Of a DNA stretch of 8,666 nt, positions 4,893-8,666 are shown piece by piece. Each line of letters begins with the position of its first letter. Within the stretch, counting starts at the first letter, position 1. The position numbers and the translations under genes were made by a program. The notes under the pieces were generated by a model that saw only the letters and a list, made by a program, of their open reading frames with translations, was not told the DNA's origin and made no database searches. Source of the DNA: an uncultured Brevinema sp. (GTDB taxonomy: Bacteria; Spirochaetota; Brevinematia; Brevinematales; Brevinemataceae); assembly GCA_947040475.1 (NCBI GenBank), contig CAMRBT010000063.1, forward strand, positions 1-8,666. Direction: 5' to 3'.

Positions 4893-7884
4893 ATGCTCTT
4901 AACCCCATGATTTCTTGACCCTCTGCCAGTGTTTTTAAATGGGGGACGAGATCGTCCATGAGCTCTAGCTCTTTTTTAGTTCTATCTCTCCAGCCAAGAT
5001 CCAAAGGCTCTAATAAATCCACTAGTTTCTCGCCATCAAATATCATTCTATACATGATCTTATCTATAAAAGACTGTAAAGAAACAGGATCAAGCCCATG
5101 TTTTTTGGCGATTTCTATCGTTTTTTTAGCTGATTTTTCTGATCTGAATTTTTGGTAGCCTTCTTTTATGGATTTTTCGTCCAAGCCTTTTCCCACTTCA
5201 AGAGTAGCAATATAATCAATAATATCTTGACGCTCTTCCATCATATTTGAATGGGAACATAACAAATTAACAAGCTGTTCACGGCTCATTTTATTAGGTA
5301 AATCTGCTTGCGTGTACTTAGAAATTAGGGACATAATATAATCATAGTCAATAATAGCCGAAGAAAACAAAACCATCTCTGAATCTGTCTGAGCCACTTC
5401 TGGTGCTGGGTTTTTATTTTTGCCTTGTTGTGCTTTTAACATTTGTGCCGTTTCTATGTATACTCCACGGAACGCACGCAAAGTATCTACGGGCAATAAT
5501 TTTTCGATCTCAGCCTCTTGTTCAGGTTTTATACTGGTATATTGGTTAAGTTGTATTTTAAGGCGTTGCACTTCTTTAAACGTATTAATAAATCCCGCCC
5601 TTGCAATATCACCTTTTAGGTTGCTTACTTGTTCAGGAAGACAATCTAAACCTTGATCTTCCATAAAGTTTTTGAGTTTAGCCACAGCGTCTTTTAGTTT
5701 TTCTACTATTTCAGGAGCAGGGTCAACAAGCCAAATTTTTCTCGCTTTAGCACTATTTTGTTCACCAGAAAAAAGTGTAATCGCATCATCTACTTCTTTT
5801 TCTTGTCCTCTAAAATCGAGGATATTTCCATAAGGTTTTGTATCATTTAATGTGCGATTTGTTCGGGAAAAAGCTTGAATAAGACCATGTTGTTTTAAGT
5901 TTTTATCAACATATAAGGTGTTTAAAAACTTAGAATCAAAGCCTGTTAAAAGCATATCCACTACTATAGTAATATCGATTTTATTTTGATATGCATAGTC
6001 TGTGTTAGTGTATTTTTGGTCTTTGATACGTGCTTGCACATCTTGATAATACAAATCAAACTCAGTTATACGGTGATTTGTACCATATTGATTGTTATAA
6101 TCTTGAATAATATTTTTTAAGGCAGCTTTTTTCTTTTCAGGTTCTTTTTCGTTGTCAATTTTTTCTTGTACAAGATCTTCTTGAAGTTGCTTTACATCTT
6201 TGTTACCCTCGGCAGGAGGAGAAAACACACAAGCAATATTCAAGGCTTTGAAGTTCTCATCACCACTATTTTTATGTTCTTCTTGTAATTCCTTAAATAG
6301 CTCAAAATATTCTATAGCATCATTAATAGACGCTGTTGCAAAAAGAGCATTATATCGTCTAAAATCAGTAGCAGTATCATGTTCTGATAGTATTGCCTCA
6401 ACGATTGCTTTTTTGTTTACAGTGGTAGTCGATTTTGCAGCTTTTTCAGCATTAACTAGTTTAAAATAATTCACATAAAAACGCAACACGTTATGGTCAT
6501 CAATAGCTTCAGTAATAGTGTAAGCATGTAATTCTTTTTCAAAAACATCTTTTGTGGTAACTAGAGAACCTGTGGTATTATCCAGCTTCTTATAGGAGGC
6601 GTTTTCATCAAAAATAGGTGTCCCCGTAAAACCAAATAACTGTGCTTTTGGGAAAAAGTTTTTAATAGCATTATGGTTTTCACCAAATTGTGAGCGATGA
6701 CATTCATCAAAAATAATGGCAATACGTTTATCACTTAATTCTGACAAACGTTCCTTATAAGTAGCTTCACCTTTTTTCTTTTTCTCTTGATTGTATCTAT
6801 TATCTTCATCAAGGGCAAGTCCTAATTTTTGAATCGTTGTAACAATCACCTTATCACGATAGTCATCTGAGGTGAGACGTTCGACTAAACTCTCAGTATT
6901 TGTATTTTCTTCAACACAACCCTCTTGAAATTTGTTAAACTCTAATCTAGTTTGTCTATCAAGATCTTTTCTATCAACAACAAACAAACATTTTTTAATT
7001 TCGGAATTGTCTTTCAAAAGTGTTGACGCTTTAAACGATGTTAGTGTTTTGCCACTTCCAGTAGTATGCCAAATATAGCCGTTACCACGATTTTGCTCAA
7101 TACAATCCACAATTGCTTCAACTGCATAAATTTGATAAGGACGCATTATCATTAGTTTTTGCTCACTTACTACGAGTACCATATATCGACTTATTAATAG
7201 CCCCAAAGTACATTTTGGTAAAAATTCCTCTGAAAAATTATAAAGATTTGAGATTTTTTTATTTTCCTTATCTGCAAATTCATATATAGGCAAAAAACGT
7301 TCGTCAGCATCAAAGCAAAAGTGTTCTTTATTATTGTTTGCAAAGTAATATGTTTTAGTTTCATTACTAACAATAAAGAGTTGCATAAAGCAAAGGAGGG
7401 TGTTTGTATAGCCATTGCCAGTATCGTTTTTGTATTCTACAATCTGTTCCATTGCTTTTTTAGGCGTAATTTGAAGGGATTTTAGCTCTACCTGAACAAC
7501 AGGAATGCCGTTAATGAGGATGATAACATCATAACGATGGTTGCTATTATCTGTATTTATACGTAATTGATTTATTACTTCAAACTCATTTTTACACCAG
7601 TCCTTAATATTAACAAGGGAATATTGTAGGGGGGTATCATCATCACGTTTAAACGTGTTTATTTCTCGCAAAGTTTTGGCAGCAGTAAATATATCCGCAG
7701 TTATAATACTATCTCTAAGTCGTGCAAATTCAGACGAGCTCAGTTTTACTCGGTTTAATCTCTCAAAATGATCTTTAAAATTATCTTCAAGTGAGGCTTT
7801 ATCTCTAATATCTTCTCGATATGTGTATTTCAAATCTTTGAGCTTATTGATAAAAGAAACTTCTATTTGATGTTCAGATTTCAT
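4885..7884 (-). CDS. hsdR: Type I restriction-modification system restriction (motor-nuclease) subunit, HsdR
   Basis: This 999-residue subunit translocates DNA using ATP and cuts it at a distance from unmethylated targets. The N-terminal PD-(D/E)xK nuclease shows D119, E133-x-K135 (VELKS) and Q147-x3-Y151, the arrangement of EcoR124I HsdR. The superfamily-2 motor follows, with Walker A TTGSGKT (274-280), DECH (393-396), motif III GFTGTP (418-423), TGFD (647-650) and motif VI QAFSRTNR (670-677). The helical C-terminus (about 720-999) fits the region that docks on HsdM. Length matches type IC relatives (about 1000-1040). The ATG at 7884 has AGAGGAG nine bases upstream. It is the first operon gene and overlaps hsdS by eight bases. 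All catalytic residues are present, so it looks functional. The sequence is intact, with no frameshift. Confidence 0.96.
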   Translation of the reverse strand: MKSEHQIEVSFINKLKDLKYTYREDIRDKASLEDNFKDHFERLNRVKLSSSEFARLRDSIITADIFTAAKTLREINTFKRDDDTPLQYSLVNIKDWCKNEFEVINQLRINTDNSNHRYDVIILINGIPVVQVELKSLQITPKKAMEQIVEYKNDTGNGYTNTLLCFMQLFIVSNETKTYYFANNNKEHFCFDADERFLPIYEFADKENKKISNLYNFSEEFLPKCTLGLLISRYMVLVVSEQKLMIMRPYQIYAVEAIVDCIEQNRGNGYIWHTTGSGKTLTSFKASTLLKDNSEIKKCLFVVDRKDLDRQTRLEFNKFQEGCVEENTNTESLVERLTSDDYRDKVIVTTIQKLGLALDEDNRYNQEKKKKGEATYKERLSELSDKRIAIIFDECHRSQFGENHNAIKNFFPKAQLFGFTGTPIFDENASYKKLDNTTGSLVTTKDVFEKELHAYTITEAIDDHNVLRFYVNYFKLVNAEKAAKSTTTVNKKAIVEAILSEHDTATDFRRYNALFATASINDAIEYFELFKELQEEHKNSGDENFKALNIACVFSPPAEGNKDVKQLQEDLVQEKIDNEKEPEKKKAALKNIIQDYNNQYGTNHRITEFDLYYQDVQARIKDQKYTNTDYAYQNKIDITIVVDMLLTGFDSKFLNTLYVDKNLKQHGLIQAFSRTNRTLNDTKPYGNILDFRGQEKEVDDAITLFSGEQNSAKARKIWLVDPAPEIVEKLKDAVAKLKNFMEDQGLDCLPEQVSNLKGDIARAGFINTFKEVQRLKIQLNQYTSIKPEQEAEIEKLLPVDTLRAFRGVYIETAQMLKAQQGKNKNPAPEVAQTDSEMVLFSSAIIDYDYIMSLISKYTQADLPNKMSREQLVNLLCSHSNMMEERQDIIDYIATLEVGKGLDEKSIKEGYQKFRSEKSAKKTIEIAKKHGLDPVSLQSFIDKIMYRMIFDGEKLVDLLEPLDLGWRDRTKKELELMDDLVPHLKTLAEGQEIMGLRAYE

Positions 7885-7893
7885 TATTAATAT

Positions 7894-7900
7894 CTCCTCT
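7894..7900 (-). promoter_or_regulatory. Ribosome-binding site of hsdR
   Basis: The minus strand carries AGAGGAG with a nine-base spacer to ATG 7884-7882. It is a near-consensus site and fixes the hsdR start. Confidence 0.75.
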
Positions 7901-7963
7901 ATAACAGTTTGGTTGGAATTAAGTAACTTGTCAGATGTAAACTCAGATTTCTTTAATACCTAA

Positions 7964-7992
7964 AATCTATTTTTTATTTTTACAAAATTCAA
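7964..7992 (-). promoter_or_regulatory. Candidate proximal promoter for the hsd operon
   Basis: TTGAAT (7992-7987), a 17-bp spacer and TAGATT (7969-7964) give a 4/6 plus 4/6 sigma70-like match, with a start about 70 nt before hsdR. It is weaker than the site at 8088-8116, and the sequence is so AT-rich that chance is a real alternative. Confidence 0.35.
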
Positions 7993-8078
7993 TTAATGAA
8001 TAACGGGCGATTTTATTTAGGCTAGTCCTGTTATTTTCTCATCTAATTTTCTTTTAACTCCATTTAACAATACCACCC

Positions 8079-8097
8079 ATGATATATATTATATCAT
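8079..8097. promoter_or_regulatory. 19-bp palindrome overlapping the main hsd -10 box (candidate operator)
   Basis: The arms ATGATATA and TATATCAT are perfect inverted copies around a 3-bp centre. The palindrome covers the -10 box at 8088-8093 completely. This is the usual place for a dimeric repressor site that blocks RNA polymerase. The AT-only core means the symmetry could partly be chance. Confidence 0.5.
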
Positions 8098-8116
8098 AAG
8101 CTGTAGCATTTTTCAA
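8088..8116 (-). promoter_or_regulatory. Strong sigma70-like promoter, probable hsd operon promoter
   Basis: On the minus strand TTGAAA (8116-8111) is followed by exactly 17 bp and a perfect TATAAT (8093-8088), preceded by TG one base upstream (extended -10). Transcription would start near 8081 and run through hsdR to hsdM. No other promoter of this quality was seen inside the operon. Confidence 0.6.
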
Positions 8117-8203
8117 TTAATATTATGTTTATAGGCAACCACATATTTATCATGTGCTTTCATATAAACTCCTAAACATTAAAATCACCCAATTTCAATA
8201 TTT

Positions 8204-8232
8204 ATTATACACTCCTTCTATAGAAAACACAA
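8204..8232 (-). promoter_or_regulatory. Second upstream minus-strand promoter candidate
   Basis: TTGTGT (8232-8227), a 17-bp spacer and a perfect TATAAT (8209-8204). It would transcribe the small decayed frame at 8017-8163 and then the hsd operon. The -35 match is poor. Confidence 0.4.
8216..8225. repeat. Perfect 10-bp palindrome in a promoter spacer
   Basis: TTCTATAGAA lies between the -35 and -10 boxes of the promoter at 8204-8232. It could be a small operator half or full site; at ten bases it is too short to be sure. Confidence 0.3.
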
Positions 8233-8267
8233 TCTCAAAATCAATAAAACACATTCTCAGAAAAGAC

Positions 8268-8296
8268 TTGACTTGTCTCCGTATTGAAGCTAACAT
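8268..8296 (+). promoter_or_regulatory. Promoter of the KilA-N-like gene
   Basis: TTGACT (8268-8273), a 17-bp spacer and TAACAT (8291-8296) give 5/6 and 4/6 matches to sigma70 consensus. The likely start near 8303 leaves a leader of about 40 nt before ATG 8345. It points away from the hsd promoters. Confidence 0.55.
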
Positions 8297-8325
8297 GTGT
8301 TGACGCTAGAGAATAACTATGTTAG
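8290..8325. repeat. Inverted repeat around the KilA-N gene transcription start
   Basis: CTAACAT (8290-8296) and ATGTTAG (8319-8325) are exact inverted copies separated by 22 bp. The left arm is the -10 box and the right arm lies in the leader just before the ribosome-binding site. A two-site operator is more likely than an RNA hairpin, because the left arm would not be transcribed. Confidence 0.4.
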
Positions 8326-8332
8326 TAAGGAA

Positions 8333-8338
8333 AAGGAG
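8333..8338 (+). promoter_or_regulatory. Ribosome-binding site of the KilA-N-like gene
   Basis: AAGGAG sits six bases before ATG 8345-8347. It is a near-ideal Shine-Dalgarno and supports the chosen start. Confidence 0.75.
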
Positions 8339-8344
8339 ATCATA

Positions 8345-8666
8345 ATGTTAAAAATCAACGAGGTAGAAATCAAGAATAAAAGCTGGATAAAGATTATTAT
8401 CAATAGCGAAGATGGGTATATTAACGGAACTTTATTAGCCGAGCAAATTGGAATAAATTTGAATAGATTTTTTAGATGTGATTGCATAAAAGAAAACATT
8501 GAACACATTAAGGTTTTAACAGGAAATAAAGAAAAATATCAAGGCGAAAGTTCTTGGGATAATATAAAAGGGATGTACGTGCATCCCTTTCTTGCATTAG
8601 AGATGGTAGCGATTAAGAAACAAGAGGATACAGACTATATAGAATATTATGAATTTTTGAAGAAAG
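8345..8666 (+). CDS. KilA-N domain-like phage protein (3' cut by window edge)
   Basis: The first 107 residues are visible. They show DGYINGTLLAEQI (about 23-35) and MYVHPFLALEMVAIK (about 78-92). These resemble the YIN-A-T-L and 'WxHPxLA' signatures of the KilA-N domain, a DNA-binding domain common in phage antirepressor-like and large DNA virus proteins. KilA-N proteins usually carry a second domain after this one, which here lies beyond the window. The start is fixed by an AAGGAG six bases upstream and a promoter at 8268-8296. G+C is about 30%, lower than the terminase fragment and near the hsd operon. It is divergent from hsdR and shares the intergenic region, so its product could regulate that region or phage genes; this is inference. 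The family call rests on motif memory and is moderate. Confidence 0.6.
   Translation, partial: MLKINEVEIKNKSWIKIIINSEDGYINGTLLAEQIGINLNRFFRCDCIKENIEHIKVLTGNKEKYQGESSWDNIKGMYVHPFLALEMVAIKKQEDTDYIEYYEFLKK

Larger units (their letters stand above)
8017..8163 (-). pseudogene. Possible decayed 46-residue ORF (two in-frame stops)
   Basis: ATG 8163-8161 has AGGAG five bases upstream and opens a frame encoding MKAHDKYVVAYKHNIN before a TGA (8115-8113). The same frame continues through a second stop to end in WVVLLNGVKRKLDEKITGLA and TAA (8019-8017). A promoter-like sequence lies about 40 bp upstream (8204-8232). The product is not recognised. It may be a short phage-type gene broken by nonsense mutations, a 16-codon leader peptide, or chance. 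The good Shine-Dalgarno is the only real support. Confidence 0.25.
7885..8344. other. Divergent intergenic regulatory region
   Basis: These 460 bp separate hsdR (leftward) from the KilA-N-like gene (rightward) and are very AT-rich. They hold no long open frame. They do hold candidate promoters in both directions, three dyad symmetries and a short decayed reading frame, listed separately. The leader from the best hsd promoter to the hsdR start would be nearly 200 nt. I see no riboswitch-like fold and no intrinsic terminator in it. Confidence 0.6.

Noticed and set aside
8113..8115. TGA in the small frame read as tryptophan (alternative genetic code)
   Set aside because: The large genes use TGG for tryptophan and are consistent with the standard code, and a second stop (TAA) follows in the same frame.
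8317..8508. 63-aa minus-strand open frame
   Set aside because: Antisense to the start of the KilA-N-like gene, which has a promoter, a strong RBS and family motifs. Shadow frame.

Overview
The window is AT-rich bacterial DNA (roughly 35% G+C by hand count of samples). It is dominated by a 7.6-kb, five-gene minus-strand operon encoding a type I (IC-like) restriction-modification system. A predicted suicide tRNase of the PrrC anticodon-nuclease type and a small uncharacterised protein are built into the operon. Both flanks look phage-derived. On the left is the 3' end of a phage terminase large-subunit gene; on the right is the 5' part of a KilA-N-like gene. Both flanking genes are on the plus strand, opposite to the operon. 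The simplest reading is a defence island carried in, or inserted next to, a prophage. Good Shine-Dalgarno sites and sigma70-like promoters suggest a bacterial chromosome, probably Gram-negative. The sequence does not let me name the host.

Layout, left to right: terminase C-terminus (1-188, +); an 88-bp convergent gap with no recognisable terminator; hsdM (277-2013, -); PrrC-like anticodon nuclease (2013-3131, -); a short relic of an hsdS 3' end (about 3136-3190); a 125-residue unknown protein (3199-3576, -); hsdS (3591-4892, -); hsdR (4885-7884, -); a 460-bp divergent regulatory region (7885-8344); and the truncated KilA-N-like gene (8345-8666, +). In transcription order the operon reads hsdR > hsdS > orf125 > nuclease > hsdM. 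hsdR/hsdS and nuclease/hsdM overlap, and the other gaps are short.

Expected joint function: HsdS reads a bipartite DNA target, HsdM methylates it, and HsdR translocates and cuts unmodified DNA. In the E. coli Prr system a PrrC toxin is kept silent by the type IC enzyme. It is released when a phage antagonises that enzyme, then cleaves a tRNA anticodon loop and aborts the infection. The protein here has the ABC-ATPase motifs and an Arg-x3-Glu...His set that match this family, so a two-layer defence (restriction, then abortive infection) is inferred. orf125 sits where a regulator, antitoxin or adaptor would make sense, but its function is not known to me.

The main points for a second look are the ACNase and its unknown partner, the non-canonical R-first/M-last gene order, the degenerate hsdS tail left between orf125 and the nuclease gene (a scar of module exchange), and a strong minus-strand promoter whose -10 box sits inside a 19-bp palindrome upstream of hsdR.
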